A DNA stretch of 64,000 nt. It comes from Vicinamibacteria bacterium. Lineage in GTDB: Bacteria; Acidobacteriota; Vicinamibacteria; Fen-336. The notes beneath the pieces are model-generated. The model was not told the origin of the DNA and ran no database searches. It saw nothing but the letters and a program-made list of their open reading frames with translations. Shown here one piece after another: positions 8,365 through 17,668 of this stretch; position 1 is the stretch's first letter; the number at the start of each line of letters is the position of its first letter. Position numbers and translations under genes: made by a program. The DNA lies in contig DATMML010000086.1 in NCBI GenBank assembly GCA_035570235.1, positions 29,567 through 93,566 of the forward strand. Direction: 5' to 3'.

Positions 8365-9873
8365 ATGGCTCTCCTCCGGCTGCGTGACGTCAGCAAGGCG
8401 TTCGGGGGCGTGCGCGCCCTGCGGGGCGTGTCGTTCGACCTGTCTCCCGGCGAGGTTCACGGCCTCGTCGGAGAGAACGGCGCCGGCAAGAGCACGCTGG
8501 TCCGCATCCTGACCGGGGCCCTAAGGGCCGACTCGGGGACGGTCGAGATCGACGGACGACGCGTCGCGCGCGCGGACCCGGTGGTGATGCGCGAGCGGGG
8601 CGTGGCGCCGATCTACCAGCAACCCGCGCTCCTGCCCGACCTGAGCGTGGCCGAGAACCTCGCCCTCGGCCTCGAGCCGGGGGGGGCGTGGCGACGCGTC
8701 GACTGGCGCGAGCGGCGGCGGCGGGCCGACGCTATGCTCGCCCGGGTGGGCGCGCGCATCGACCCCGAGGCGGAGGCCGGCTCTTTGGGCATGGCGGAGC
8801 AGCAGCTTGTAGAGATCGCCCGTGCCCTCGGCGCCCAGGCCCGGATCCTTCTCATGGACGAGCCCACCGCTGCCCTTGCCGAGCCCGAGGCGGAGCGGCT
8901 GCTCGGCCTCATCGTCGAGCTACGCGGGCAGGGTGTGGGCATCGTCTACATCTCCCACCACCTGAGCGAGGTGCTGCGCATCGCCGACCGCGTGACCGTC
9001 ATGCGGGATGGAGCGGTCGTGGAGACGCGGCCGGCCACCGGGCTGGCCCAGGCGGAACTGATCCGGCTGATGGTCGGGCGTGAGCTGACCGCGGTGTTCC
9101 CCAAGCGGCCAGTGGCCCGCGGGCCCGTGGCCTTGGAAGCCCACGGCCTGTCGTGCCGCATAGGCGGGCTGGTGGGCGTCACCCTGGAGTTGTATGCCGG
9201 CGAGATCCTCGGCCTCGCGGGGCTGGTGGGCTCGGGGCGCACCGAGTTGGCCCGTGTGCTTTTCGGCCTCACGCCCGCGGACGGCGGCGAGCTGCGCCTG
9301 CGCGGCCGGCCGGTGGCGATCGATTCTCCCGGGCGAGCGGCCGCGCTCGGCCTGGCCTACGTCCCCGAGGACCGGCGGCGCCACGGCGTGATCCTCGAGA
9401 TGAGCGTGACCGCGAACGTGACGCTGGCCGTCCTGCGCCAGCTCACCTCCGGCCCCTTCCTCGATTCCAGGCGCGAGAGGGAGCTGGCGAGCGGCTTCGT
9501 CGAGCGCTTCGCGATCAAGACCCCCTCGCTCGAGACTCCTGTCGCGAACCTCTCGGGCGGCAACCAGCAGAAGGTCGCCCTCGCGCGCTGGCTCGCAACC
9601 CGGCCGTCGGTGCTGATCCTGGACGAACCGACGCAGGGCGTAGACGTCGGGGCCAAGTCGGAGATCCACCGCCTGATGGTGGACCTCGCGGAACAGGGCC
9701 TCGCAATCCTGATGATCTCGTCCGAGCTGCCCGAGATCCTCGGCATGAGCGACCGCATCGCGGTCATGCGCGGGGGAAGGGTCGTCGAAACCTTGTCGCG
9801 GGACGCCGCCACCCAACAACGGCTGCTGGCCCTCGCCCTCGGTCACGAGCTTGCCCCGGAGGTCCGTCATTAG
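8365..9873 (+). CDS. rhaT: Rhamnose ABC importer, ATP-binding subunit
   Basis: The 502-residue protein has two tandem ABC cassettes, as in sugar importers of the CUT2 class. The first cassette has Walker A GENGAGKST, a degenerate signature LGMAEQQLVEIARAL and Walker B ILLMDEPT. The second has the usual altered P-loop GLVGSGRTELAR, an intact signature LSGGNQQKVALARWL and Walker B LILDEPTQGVDVG. This asymmetry is normal in the CUT2 family. It would power import by the two permeases encoded next, with rhamnose delivered by the RhaS lipoprotein. Its stop overlaps the TTG start of the next gene by 23 bp, so translation is coupled. Confidence 0.94.
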   Translation: MALLRLRDVSKAFGGVRALRGVSFDLSPGEVHGLVGENGAGKSTLVRILTGALRADSGTVEIDGRRVARADPVVMRERGVAPIYQQPALLPDLSVAENLALGLEPGGAWRRVDWRERRRRADAMLARVGARIDPEAEAGSLGMAEQQLVEIARALGAQARILLMDEPTAALAEPEAERLLGLIVELRGQGVGIVYISHHLSEVLRIADRVTVMRDGAVVETRPATGLAQAELIRLMVGRELTAVFPKRPVARGPVALEAHGLSCRIGGLVGVTLELYAGEILGLAGLVGSGRTELARVLFGLTPADGGELRLRGRPVAIDSPGRAAALGLAYVPEDRRRHGVILEMSVTANVTLAVLRQLTSGPFLDSRRERELASGFVERFAIKTPSLETPVANLSGGNQQKVALARWLATRPSVLILDEPTQGVDVGAKSEIHRLMVDLAEQGLAILMISSELPEILGMSDRIAVMRGGRVVETLSRDAATQQRLLALALGHELAPEVRH

Positions 9874-10825
9874 TCGTCTCCTCGCTCACCACCGCCGCGA
9901 GGCGTCCGTCGCGGCCGCGCTCTTCGCCCTGCTCGCGCTCGTCGCGGTGAGGGCCCCCGGCTTCTTTCGGGCGGCGAACGTCCGCGACCTGCTCGTGGGC
10001 AACGCGCCCGTGCTGGTGGCCGCGGTGGGGATGACGGTCGTGATCCTCGCCCGGCAAATCGACATCTCGATCGGCTCCCAGTTCGCGATCTGCGGGGTGG
10101 CGGCCGGGCTGCTGGCCAAGGCCAACTGGCCAATGCCCTTCGTGGCCCTGGGCACGGTCTTCGTGGGCGCGCTGCTGGGCGCCATCAACGGCGGCCTCGT
10201 CGCCGGCCTCGGTCTGCCCGCGATCGTGGTTACGCTGGCGACGATGGTGATGCTCCGGGAGAGCCTGCGGTGGGCCACCGAAGGCATCTGGGTCCAGGAC
10301 CTGCCCGTGGGCTTCCAATGGTTCGGCCTTGGCCAAGAGGGGGGACGCTTCGCCGTGGTCGCGGTCGCGCTGGCGATCTTCGCGGGCTTCGCGTGGGGCC
10401 TGCGCCGCCTGAACGCCGGACGCGGGGTATATGCCACTGGCTCGGACCCCGAGGCGGCCCGGTTGGCCGGCATCCGGCCCCGCCGGGTGATCTTCGGAAG
10501 CTTCGTCTGCATGGGCGGCTTGACCGCCTTCGCCGCCCTCCTCACGTCGATCCAGTTCATCGACGTGCAGACAAATGCCGGCGTGGGGCTTGAGCTGAGG
10601 GTGATCGCGGCCGTGGTCGTGGGTGGCACGAGCACCTCGGGCGGCCGCGGGACGCTCGCGGGAACGCTACTCGGCGTGGCCCTTCTCGGCGCCATCGGGC
10701 CCACCCTCACCTTCCTGGGCACCCAGGCGTACTGGGAGCGCGCGCTCCAGGGGCTCGTCATCCTGGTTGCCGTGGCCGCCAACGCCGTCCCGATGGCCCG
10801 CCGGAGCGGTCGTGGCGTCTCGTAA
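9851..10825 (+). CDS. rhaP: Rhamnose ABC importer, permease subunit 1
   Basis: This 324-residue inner-membrane protein has the multiple hydrophobic helices and the conserved loop of CUT2 permeases (VLARQIDISIGSQFA near residue 58, and VVVGGTSTSGGRGTLAGTLLG near residue 256). With its partner it forms the membrane channel for rhamnose. The reading frame opens with TTG at 9851 inside the ATPase gene, with GGAGG just downstream of the start and none well placed before it, so the exact start is uncertain within about 10 codons. The gene overlaps the second permease gene by 14 bp. Confidence 0.9.
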   Translation: MPRRSVISRLLAHHRREASVAAALFALLALVAVRAPGFFRAANVRDLLVGNAPVLVAAVGMTVVILARQIDISIGSQFAICGVAAGLLAKANWPMPFVALGTVFVGALLGAINGGLVAGLGLPAIVVTLATMVMLRESLRWATEGIWVQDLPVGFQWFGLGQEGGRFAVVAVALAIFAGFAWGLRRLNAGRGVYATGSDPEAARLAGIRPRRVIFGSFVCMGGLTAFAALLTSIQFIDVQTNAGVGLELRVIAAVVVGGTSTSGGRGTLAGTLLGVALLGAIGPTLTFLGTQAYWERALQGLVILVAVAANAVPMARRSGRGVS

Positions 10826-11804
10826 AGCAGACGTCACGGCCGCAGCCGTGAGGCGTCACTTCCCCGGACCTCTCACCCACGAAGCGCTCCTCGGTGTGGT
10901 CGTGCTCGTCGAGTTGGGCTACTTTGCGGCCGCTGGCTCGAACTTCCTCAGCGCCGGCAACGCGGCCGAGGTCGCCCGCGCCAGCGTGGAGATCGGGCTG
11001 CTCGCCCTGGCTCTCACCCCCGTGATCGTGACCGGCGGGATCGATCTCTCGGTGGGGTCGCTCTTGGGCCTCGCGGCCGTCCTCATGGGAGCGATGTACC
11101 GGGACCTCGGTCTGCCCATGGGAGCCGCCGCCCTCGTGGGCGTGCTCGTGGGCGTGGCCGGGGGAGCATTGAACGCCCTGCTCGTGACGCGTCTCGGCGT
11201 CCCGCCCTTGATCGCGACCCTCGGCACGTACTCACTGTTCCGGGGCGTGGCCGAAGGCTTCACGGGGGGGGTGAGGAACTATACCGATTTCCCTGCCGGC
11301 TTCCTCTTCCTTGGCCAGGGGCGCCTGCCGGGCGGAGTCCCGGCCCAGCTCCCGCTGCTGCTGGCCGCCGCCATCTTCTTTTGGCTGCTTCTCCACCGCA
11401 CGCCGGCCGGCCGCGGTCTGCGCGCCATCGGCTTTTCCCCAGACGGGGCCCGCTACGCGGGAATACCGGTCGCGCGCCGGCTGGCCCTGGTCTATGTGCT
11501 GAGCGGGCTCATGGCCGGGATGGGCGCTGCCGTCTACGCGGCCCGCCTCGGCCAGGCCAAGGCCGACGCTGGCACCGGCTTCGAACTGTTCGCGATCACG
11601 GCCGTCGTGCTCGGCGGCACCTCGATCTTCGGCGGCCGCGGCTCGGTGCCCGGGACTCTGCTTGGGCTCCTGGCGGTGGCCCTGCTGCAGAATGGTCTCC
11701 GTCTCAGCGACCTGCCGGCGGAGCTTGCCGGTATCCTGACCGGCGTCATGCTCATCGCCGCCATCGGCGCCCACCGCGTGTTCTCGGAAAGGAGCCGCGG
11801 ATGA
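10812..11804 (+). CDS. rhaQ: Rhamnose ABC importer, permease subunit 2
   Basis: The 330-residue protein is a second CUT2-type permease with hydrophobic segments throughout and the family motifs VIVTGGIDLSVGSLLGLAA and VVLGGTSIFGGRGSVPGTLLG. It is paralogous to the preceding permease, and the two probably act as a heterodimer. The GTG at 10812, preceded by GGAG, overlaps the upstream stop and gives a cytoplasmic N-terminus of about 30 residues. A much longer upstream frame overlaps the first permease and is ignored. The stop overlaps the ATG of the binding-protein gene as ATGA. Confidence 0.92.
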   Translation: MASRKADVTAAAVRRHFPGPLTHEALLGVVVLVELGYFAAAGSNFLSAGNAAEVARASVEIGLLALALTPVIVTGGIDLSVGSLLGLAAVLMGAMYRDLGLPMGAAALVGVLVGVAGGALNALLVTRLGVPPLIATLGTYSLFRGVAEGFTGGVRNYTDFPAGFLFLGQGRLPGGVPAQLPLLLAAAIFFWLLLHRTPAGRGLRAIGFSPDGARYAGIPVARRLALVYVLSGLMAGMGAAVYAARLGQAKADAGTGFELFAITAVVLGGTSIFGGRGSVPGTLLGLLAVALLQNGLRLSDLPAELAGILTGVMLIAAIGAHRVFSERSRG

Positions 11805-12784
11805 ACCTCCGCCTGGCTTTCCTCCTCGCTCTGGCCCCCCTCGTCGTGACCGGCTGCCAGCGCGGCGCGGAGACGAAGGGGCAGTTGACGGTGGCCATGA
11901 TGCCCAAGAACAAAGGCAACCCGTACTTCGTGAGCTGCCACAAGGGCGCCCAGGAGGCGGCTGGCCCGCTCGGGGTGAAGCTGCTCTGGGACGGCCCGAC
12001 CGAGACCGACCCCGCCAAGCAGAACGAGGTCGTAGAGGCCTGGATCACGCGGGGCGTCGACGTGATCGCGGTGAGCGTCGAGAACAAAGAGGCGATCTCA
12101 ACCGCGCTGCGCAAGGCGCGCGGCCAGGGGATCAAGGTTGTGACTTGGGACGCCGACGCCGAGCACGACGCGCGCGACCTTTTCGTCAACCAGGCGACAC
12201 CGGAGGGGATAGCCGACGTCCTGCTCGAGCAAACGGCGCGGATCCTCGGCGGAAAGGGCTCCTTCGCGATCATCACCGCTTCCCTCACGGCCGCGAACCA
12301 GAACGAATGGATCAAGCACATCCGGGAACTCCTGGGCGCGAAGTACGCGGGCCTCACCCTTGTTGACGTCCGCCCCAGCGACGACGACCGTAAGCGCGCT
12401 TTCGACGAGACCCAGACGCTGCTCAAGGTGCATCCCGAGGTCAAGGTTGTGATGGCGATCGCCTCCCCCGCCATCCCCGGAGCGGCAGAGGCGGTGAAGC
12501 AGTCGGGTCGCGCGGACGTCAAGGTCACGGGGCTCGGACTGCCGAACGCTTCGCGGCCCTACCTCAAGGACGGCGTCCTCGACTCCGTCGTGCTTTGGAA
12601 CACGATGGACCTTGGCTATCTCACCATCCAGGTAGCGAGCGCCCTGGCCAAAGGCACCTTGAAGCCCGGGCAGACGAGCTTCACCGCCGGCCGGCTGGGC
12701 CCGCTCACAGTCGCTGGCGACAACGTGCTGCTCGGCCAGCCGTTCACGTTCACCAAGGAGAACGTGGATCACTTCGATTTCTAG
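11801..12784 (+). CDS. rhaS: Rhamnose-binding lipoprotein of ABC importer
   Basis: This 327-residue periplasmic-binding protein type I has a lipoprotein signal peptide ending in the lipobox VVTGC (Cys at residue 19). The mature fold begins with LTVAMMPKNKGNPYF and contains ITRGVDVIAVSVENKEA and KVVTWDADAEHDARD, the ligand-binding regions typical of rhamnose/autoinducer-type CUT2 binding proteins. It would capture rhamnose at the membrane surface and hand it to the two permeases. The ATG at 11801 overlaps the previous stop and has GGAGCCGCGG before it. It is the last gene of the operon; a hairpin follows 12 bp later. Confidence 0.93.
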   Translation: MNLRLAFLLALAPLVVTGCQRGAETKGQLTVAMMPKNKGNPYFVSCHKGAQEAAGPLGVKLLWDGPTETDPAKQNEVVEAWITRGVDVIAVSVENKEAISTALRKARGQGIKVVTWDADAEHDARDLFVNQATPEGIADVLLEQTARILGGKGSFAIITASLTAANQNEWIKHIRELLGAKYAGLTLVDVRPSDDDRKRAFDETQTLLKVHPEVKVVMAIASPAIPGAAEAVKQSGRADVKVTGLGLPNASRPYLKDGVLDSVVLWNTMDLGYLTIQVASALAKGTLKPGQTSFTAGRLGPLTVAGDNVLLGQPFTFTKENVDHFDF

Positions 12785-12795
12785 CAAGCGCGTGA

Positions 12796-12826
12796 CCTCG
12801 CTCGGGAGATCCAGGACCGAGCGAGG
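12796..12826 (+). terminator. Hairpin after the rhamnose operon
   Basis: A perfect 10-bp inverted repeat, CCTCGCTCGG and CCGAGCGAGG, is separated by 11 bp and starts 12 bp after the rhaS stop. No T-run follows, so it may be a weak or Rho-aided terminator or a 3' stabilising hairpin. Confidence 0.5.
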
Positions 12827-13179
12827 AAGCATGCGGGCGCGGGCTTTACCGGCCCGGGGCCTCTTGGCTGCCGCGTTGAGCTCCATCGCGGCCCCGGAGA
12901 GACGCGCCGAATTGCCCTAGCCGCACGGCCCCTCAGGCCCGAGTTCTGGGCGTCTGATCGCCGTACCAACCAGTTTGAGCGCCGCTTCGCCGAACGTAGT
13001 CCTTCGGCCCAGGGACCCAGCCTTGCGCCTTGCCAGGTCGCACGGCAGGATGATCGCATGATGGCTGGAGAGCAGGCATGCCTGTGGTGGACGGCCTGAG
13101 AACCTGGGCGCTGCGCATCCAAGGCCTTTGGGGGATTTAGCTGCGCCCATAGAATGGCCGGCGTCGAAGGGCAATCTCA
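12827..13179. other. Intergenic region, no gene seen
   Basis: I find no supported gene in this 353-bp stretch. It marks the change from the very GC-rich rhamnose operon to less GC-rich DNA. A promoter for the next gene probably lies in its last 100 bp, but no clear hexamers stand out. Confidence 0.4.
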
Positions 13180-15105
13180 ATGGAAAAGTACGACAACCCA
13201 AGCACCTTTCGTCTCATGATCCTTGGCGCCCTGTGTTGGATTGTGGTGGCGCCATCAACGGCTGACACTGCAGAAACAGGCCGCATTATTGGCCAGATCG
13301 ACGGCGTCTCTGTCGACGATGGTGGTGCGCACGTGCGGGGGTGGGCTTGCCAGCTAGGAAGGCCGGAGTCGATTGACGTTCATATTTATGCAAACAACGC
13401 CCCGACTGAAGCAAGCAAGAGCATTTTGGGGGTTGCCGGAAGAGCCGACCTCGGTAACGAAGCCGCGGTCGACGCGGTGTGCAAAGACACCCTGGGGCGT
13501 AAGCATCGATTCGATGTGCCAGTGCCCGGCGCGGTCCTGTTAAAGCTCCACGGCATGCGCCTATTCGTCCATGGGATTCGCGTCGTGGGGACTGTTGAGA
13601 ATGCCGCGATCAACGGGTCAGGAACGGTCAGCTTCCCCGACGCCCCTCCGGTCCGCAAAGCACCCGCTTCTTATCCGCGTGTGACCGGGAGTTACGTGAG
13701 CTTGAAAGAGCATCCTCGCGTATTCGATGCGCGCGCCGATTTACAAGATATCGCGCGACGGGCAAACATTCCGGGAACGTTCACCGCCGAGCGATTTGGC
13801 GCGCTGGCTGCACGTGTCGGGCAGGCTCTTGGCGCGAGAATCGATTGGGAAGCGACGTACTCTGGCTGCGACATGGAGATCTATCTGCGCGGGTATGCTT
13901 TCGAGCAGAAGCCCGCCTATGGTAACGATCGCTCCGAAGAAGCCCTGGCGACAGCGATGCAAGTTCGTTCCGGCCTGGCTCCACCACACGGCGCAGCGAT
14001 TGTGGCTGCACGGGCTGCTCTTTATGCTGCGCTGGTTCAGGCTGGGGCCAAGCCGCCTGTGGCTGGGCCGACGGTCAGCGCGACTTCGAGTCTGGCGAAG
14101 AGCATTGTGTTGGCGTGGGCGGACCACGGCTTTCGCGACGATGCCGGCGCCTTTCGCAACGCGGACGACAAATATTGCGATCTAGATCCAGATGGCAAGG
14201 CCCACACGACGCAATTTGGAACGTTCGTCGGCGCGTTGACGCACGCGCGCGGCGTCATCTATTCGGTGCATGCCCAGGATCTTCTTGAGGGCATGGGCGC
14301 AGTCAACCCCGCCGAACAAGCACGGATGGACATGTTTCATCACAACATGTTCGATGTCATTCGTTCGATCAACAACGCTCAATACGGTGTCAGTATGAAG
14401 TGGCGGTACTCCGACGAGACGTACAACAACCAGTTCGCCACGCATCTTCTGGCTCTGCTCTCGATTTCCCGCTTGTTGGATGATGGGGAGGATCTAAAGG
14501 CTGTACTCGACGGCGGCAAGGGCTCGCGGACTGTGATATTGCCGTGGATCGAGCTGTTTGACCACATCATTTACGGGCCGAACGACACGCCTCTATTGAA
14601 CATCACGCCCAATTCGAGCGTCGATCCGGTGAAGAGCCATCCGGGGTATCAGACGGCCATTGTCGCTGCGGGTGAGATTAACGACCGGTACCGGCACAGT
14701 AATCCTTCGCAAGGAATCGGGTACCCGATGGGATCTCTGGAAGCGCTATATATGTCGGCGGAGATTCTGAAGAATGCCGGCCTGGACGCATATGGCTACC
14801 GGGGCGCGCATGGGCAGTCGATCGAAATGGCGACGCAGTACTATGCATGTCTTGCGAAATACGCAGGCTTTGCGGCGATGGTCACCAAAGAGAATTCGGG
14901 CCAGTGTCCGGATGCGAGGCAGTATTGGGGCATGGTGGTGAACGCCGTGCAACCCAATATCCTCATCGGCTCCTATCGCTTTCCCCAGAATCAGGCGCTG
15001 ACCGAGCTTGAGGTTCCGGCAAGGGCCGCTTTCGTGAAATCCTCCGGATCGTTGGAGCCGATTTTATTCGGCAAGTGGCGGGATGCGGCAGGTAACGTGC
15101 GGTAA
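13180..15105 (+). CDS. Secreted protein, possible alginate-lyase-like helical toroid
   Basis: The 641-residue product has a signal segment (residues 12-30, ILGALCWIVVAPSTADT). A small domain with GQIDGVSVDDGGAHVRGWAC and VHIYANN follows, of a kind seen at the front of secreted carbohydrate-related proteins. The remaining 450 residues are helical and rich in aromatic residues (YSGCDMEIYLRGYAFEQ, TYNNQFATHLLALLSISRL, NITPNSS, QYYACLAKYAGF), which resembles the toroid fold of alginate/heparinoid lyases. I cannot assign catalytic residues, so lyase activity is only a suggestion. Base composition is less GC-rich than the rhamnose operon, which suggests transfer. An istB remnant begins only about 3 bp after the stop, so the C-terminus may have been trimmed by an IS21-type insertion. 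Confidence 0.6.
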   Translation: MEKYDNPSTFRLMILGALCWIVVAPSTADTAETGRIIGQIDGVSVDDGGAHVRGWACQLGRPESIDVHIYANNAPTEASKSILGVAGRADLGNEAAVDAVCKDTLGRKHRFDVPVPGAVLLKLHGMRLFVHGIRVVGTVENAAINGSGTVSFPDAPPVRKAPASYPRVTGSYVSLKEHPRVFDARADLQDIARRANIPGTFTAERFGALAARVGQALGARIDWEATYSGCDMEIYLRGYAFEQKPAYGNDRSEEALATAMQVRSGLAPPHGAAIVAARAALYAALVQAGAKPPVAGPTVSATSSLAKSIVLAWADHGFRDDAGAFRNADDKYCDLDPDGKAHTTQFGTFVGALTHARGVIYSVHAQDLLEGMGAVNPAEQARMDMFHHNMFDVIRSINNAQYGVSMKWRYSDETYNNQFATHLLALLSISRLLDDGEDLKAVLDGGKGSRTVILPWIELFDHIIYGPNDTPLLNITPNSSVDPVKSHPGYQTAIVAAGEINDRYRHSNPSQGIGYPMGSLEALYMSAEILKNAGLDAYGYRGAHGQSIEMATQYYACLAKYAGFAAMVTKENSGQCPDARQYWGMVVNAVQPNILIGSYRFPQNQALTELEVPARAAFVKSSGSLEPILFGKWRDAAGNVR

Positions 15106-15107
15106 GT

Positions 15108-15320
15108 CCTGTCGACGACTGGGGGAAGCTGCTAGGGGACACCGCCGCCGTGACGGCTCTCCTTGACCGTCTACTCCACCGCGCCCACGTCCTCAAAGGC
15201 GGCCACGAAGCTGGCGCACCAAGTTTCACACCCACTTGCGCCAGGAGGAGGCAACGAAGTAAACATCTACCAGTCTCGGCCGCTGCCTGGTGGCCGGTTC
15301 TTGGGCCCGTCCAGGAATGG
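15108..15320 (+). pseudogene. IS21-type istB 3' remnant with element end
   Basis: Read on the plus strand, this stretch encodes PVDDWGKLLGDTAAV, then TALLDRLLHRAHVLKGG, the C-terminal part of an IS21-family IstB ATPase, and then runs into the IS end. It matches, in inverted orientation and almost base for base, the remnant at 19875-20222. The matching run around 15208-15268 differs only at a few bases, but small changes have broken the reading frame. Only the distal part of istB survives and no istA is present. A reading frame from 15150 fuses this remnant to the following hydratase gene; that fusion is an artefact. Confidence 0.75.
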
Positions 15321-15371
15321 CCCGGTTTTGCGCTGTCCACCGAGGCTGCAAGACGAAAGGATGGATCACGC

Positions 15372-16157
15372 GTGTCGACCACTGACGTCGTACGGTACCG
15401 GGAAGACAAGGGCATCGGTTGGATCACCCTGAATCGCCCGGAGGCGCTCAATGCCCTGAACACGGACGTCCTCCAACGCCTCGTATCCCTGCTCGATAGC
15501 GCTCGAACAGATGACCGGGTCAGAGCCGTGATAGTGACCGGAGCCGGCGACAAGGCGTTCTCGGCTGGCGCCGATGTCGCTTTCCTCAATCAAGGGACGC
15601 CGCTTGAGGTCCGGGACTTTGCCCGGCTGGCGGTGACGGTGAACCACAAAATCGAAACGCTGGGGAAAGTCGTCGTAGCCGCCATCAACGGCTACGCCCT
15701 CGGCGGTGGCCTGGAACTAGCCGAAGCGTGCACGCTCCGCCTGGCCGTTCGTCATGCCCGGCTGGGGCATCCCGAGGTGCGGATCGGGGCATTTGCCGGC
15801 TTTGGCGGCACCACGAGATTCCCTCGCCTCATCGGCAAGGGACGCGCCGCAGAATTCCTGCTCACCGGAAGTCTGATGAGCGCGGACGAGGCCCAGCGCT
15901 TGGGGCTCGTCAACCGGGTGGCCGATCCAGAGAAGCTGATCCAGGAAACCGAAACCCTCGTCCTCGACATCCTGTCCCAGGCGCCCATCTCGGTCAGGAT
16001 GACGTGGGAGGCACTTCACCGCGGTCTGAATCTGACCCAGGAGGAATCGACTCTGCTTGGCGCCGACTACTTCGGGCTGGTGGCCTCGACGAGAGACTTC
16101 CGGGAAGGGACACGCGCGTTTCTGGAGAAGACCCGTCCTTCCTTCGATGGAACCTGA
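15372..16157 (+). CDS. Enoyl-CoA hydratase/isomerase (crotonase) family
   Basis: The 261-residue protein is a standard-length crotonase. Early motifs are ITLNRPEALNALN and the oxyanion-hole segment SAGADVAFLNQG. The second CoA/oxyanion segment is AAINGYALGGGLELA. Both glutamates used by true hydratases appear to be present (GHPEVRIGAFAGFGG and RAAEFLLTG). It would hydrate trans-2-enoyl-CoA in fatty-acid or amino-acid breakdown, although substrates vary widely in this family. The GTG at 15372, after AAGGATGG, is chosen because upstream codons belong to the IS21 remnant. It stands alone, with no other beta-oxidation gene nearby. Confidence 0.88.
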   Translation: MSTTDVVRYREDKGIGWITLNRPEALNALNTDVLQRLVSLLDSARTDDRVRAVIVTGAGDKAFSAGADVAFLNQGTPLEVRDFARLAVTVNHKIETLGKVVVAAINGYALGGGLELAEACTLRLAVRHARLGHPEVRIGAFAGFGGTTRFPRLIGKGRAAEFLLTGSLMSADEAQRLGLVNRVADPEKLIQETETLVLDILSQAPISVRMTWEALHRGLNLTQEESTLLGADYFGLVASTRDFREGTRAFLEKTRPSFDGT

Positions 16158-16392
16158 GGGACGCCGCCGGGGGCGGAACAGGGGGACACGCCGCAAGCTG
16201 CTCGGAGACACCTCCGGCTGCAACAACCAGGCCCCCCTAAACCAAGCTAAGACCAACGGAAACCGACGAGCACTCCGGCCGTTGCTGCGGTTCGTCCGCA
16301 TAGGTTGGTAGCGGCGTAGTAGCAGCCTCCCATGCGGGCGGCCTCACCAGGCAGGAGATGTGTGCTCGCCAGACTACGGGCCGCGTTGACGC

Positions 16393-17301
16393 TTAAGGCT
16401 CTTGGTCCGACGACCTGGGGGCGCTCGCGAGCGCAACGTTAGTCGCGCGCAGGTAGGTGACTCCGTTAATGGCTTCAACGCGGCCGGTTACCTGCAGCCA
16501 CTTCCCGGTGTCACCGCGATAGTCGGGATCGAGCTTCCAGCCTCTGCCCTGCGGCAGCTTGGCCGTCACCCAGACCGCGTTCGTCCCCTGTTTCAGGACC
16601 CAGTCGGACGGCGTGCGTTGCGAGCCCGCGGGCAGGTCACCGAAGAGGTTGCGGCCGGCAAAGACGCCAACCACGGTGATGGGCTTCACCCCGTACGGCC
16701 CGGGGTTGTGAATGATCTCCAGCAAGCTGACCCCGCCCGGCGCAACCGTCTTCTGACCGAAGGGCGTGGTGTCCACAATGCTGAAGAACGTGATCGACAC
16801 GGGTGGCCAGTCCTGACGCGCGTTAGGCAGGACGGGCAGCTCGGGATCGAGGCACTTGCTCTCGGGCAGCCGCGTGGCGTAGCAGGGGACACTTTGCTGC
16901 TGAGCCGGCAGCACGCGCACGACGCCCGTGAGTTCGATGGGGCGTCCCACGAGCAGATCGGTATCTCGCGTTCCCTCGATGGCCGGGATCAGGAGAACGC
17001 GCGAGATCCCATCGGCCAGGACGAAGTATGGTGTGTTGCCAGCGAGCGAGCGCAGCTCGCCGGTCGTGCGGACGTTGACACGCTCGTACTGCTGGCCGTT
17101 TGAGGTGATGTCGGACAGCCGTACGGGCTCCGGCTCACCGTAGGACGCGAAGGAAGTTGGCGGGGGAGGCGTTGCGATCGGTCTGACCTGAGCGTCTGCC
17201 GTTGCCGGACCGACTAGAAGCAGAAACTGGGCCAGGTAGCGGATGGGGCCTGCGAGAAACCGATCAAGAGCGACGAGCTGACGATTTGGTCGCCCATTCA
17301 A
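16393..17301 (-). CDS. Secreted protein of unknown function
   Basis: This protein of about 302 residues begins with a hydrophobic export segment (YLAQFLLLVGPATADAQ). The mature part is beta-rich: PVRLSDITSNGQQYERVNVR, then TTGELRSLAGNTPYF, LTGVVRVLPAQQQ and WLQVTGRVEAINGVTYL. These blocks look like OB-fold-type segments repeated at both ends. I do not recognise a family. The frame is open to 17433, but the upstream codons overlap the neighbouring small gene, so the TTG at 17301 is preferred; that start is uncertain. It is the last gene before the cassette-like region. Confidence 0.6.
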   Translation of the reverse strand: MNGRPNRQLVALDRFLAGPIRYLAQFLLLVGPATADAQVRPIATPPPPTSFASYGEPEPVRLSDITSNGQQYERVNVRTTGELRSLAGNTPYFVLADGISRVLLIPAIEGTRDTDLLVGRPIELTGVVRVLPAQQQSVPCYATRLPESKCLDPELPVLPNARQDWPPVSITFFSIVDTTPFGQKTVAPGGVSLLEIIHNPGPYGVKPITVVGVFAGRNLFGDLPAGSQRTPSDWVLKQGTNAVWVTAKLPQGRGWKLDPDYRGDTGKWLQVTGRVEAINGVTYLRATNVALASAPRSSDQEP

Positions 17302-17395
17302 TCCACGTCCCTCGGTGGGACGAACAACGGATGTGTCTTCACTTGACAGCCGAGGGCCTGATAAGTGTTCGGCGGCTGGCTCGTGACGAGCGTCG

Positions 17396-17668
17396 TCAAT
17401 GCCATCCGAAGATCCCAAGAAGGACCCTACCACTGAAAAGCACGACGGAGAACCCGACTACGATAGCTACCACAGTCTCGGCCCGCCGGGGGCCCCGCGA
17501 GCATTGCCTTAGACCGTCTCCGAGAGCGATCAGCCCAAACCAGAGTGGTGCGGAGGCAGCTACGATCAGGAAGAGCAGGTCCCACGTCGGCGGCGCAAGA
17601 CTCATGGCCGCCCATGCCACGCCGAGTGTCACAGGCCCTGCGATCGTTGCCTTCGTCAGCGGTGTCAT
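17396..17668 (-). CDS. Small membrane protein, cassette-type gene
   Basis: The 90-residue product has about three hydrophobic segments (ATIAGPVTLGVAWAAMSLA, LLFLIVAASAPLWFGLIALG and VVAIVVGFSVVLFSGRVLLG) with little else between them, so it should be an inner-membrane protein. No family is recognised. It reads on the minus strand in the same direction as the next cassette-type genes. The attC-like site at 17796-17865 lies upstream of its start, as expected if it is the next cassette in an integron array. The sequence after its stop (about 17340-17375) has a poor inverted repeat that could be a decayed site. Confidence 0.6.
   Translation of the reverse strand: MTPLTKATIAGPVTLGVAWAAMSLAPPTWDLLFLIVAASAPLWFGLIALGDGLRQCSRGPRRAETVVAIVVGFSVVLFSGRVLLGIFGWH

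Noticed and set aside
15150..15371. N-terminal extension of the enoyl-CoA hydratase
   Set aside because: These codons are the istB remnant read in frame by chance; family similarity starts at GTG 15372.
17340..17375. Possible fourth attC-like site (CTGATAAGTGTTCGGC)
   Set aside because: The right core is good but the arm is poor, the orientation is opposite to sites A-C and the left core is missing; kept only as a hint of the array's edge.
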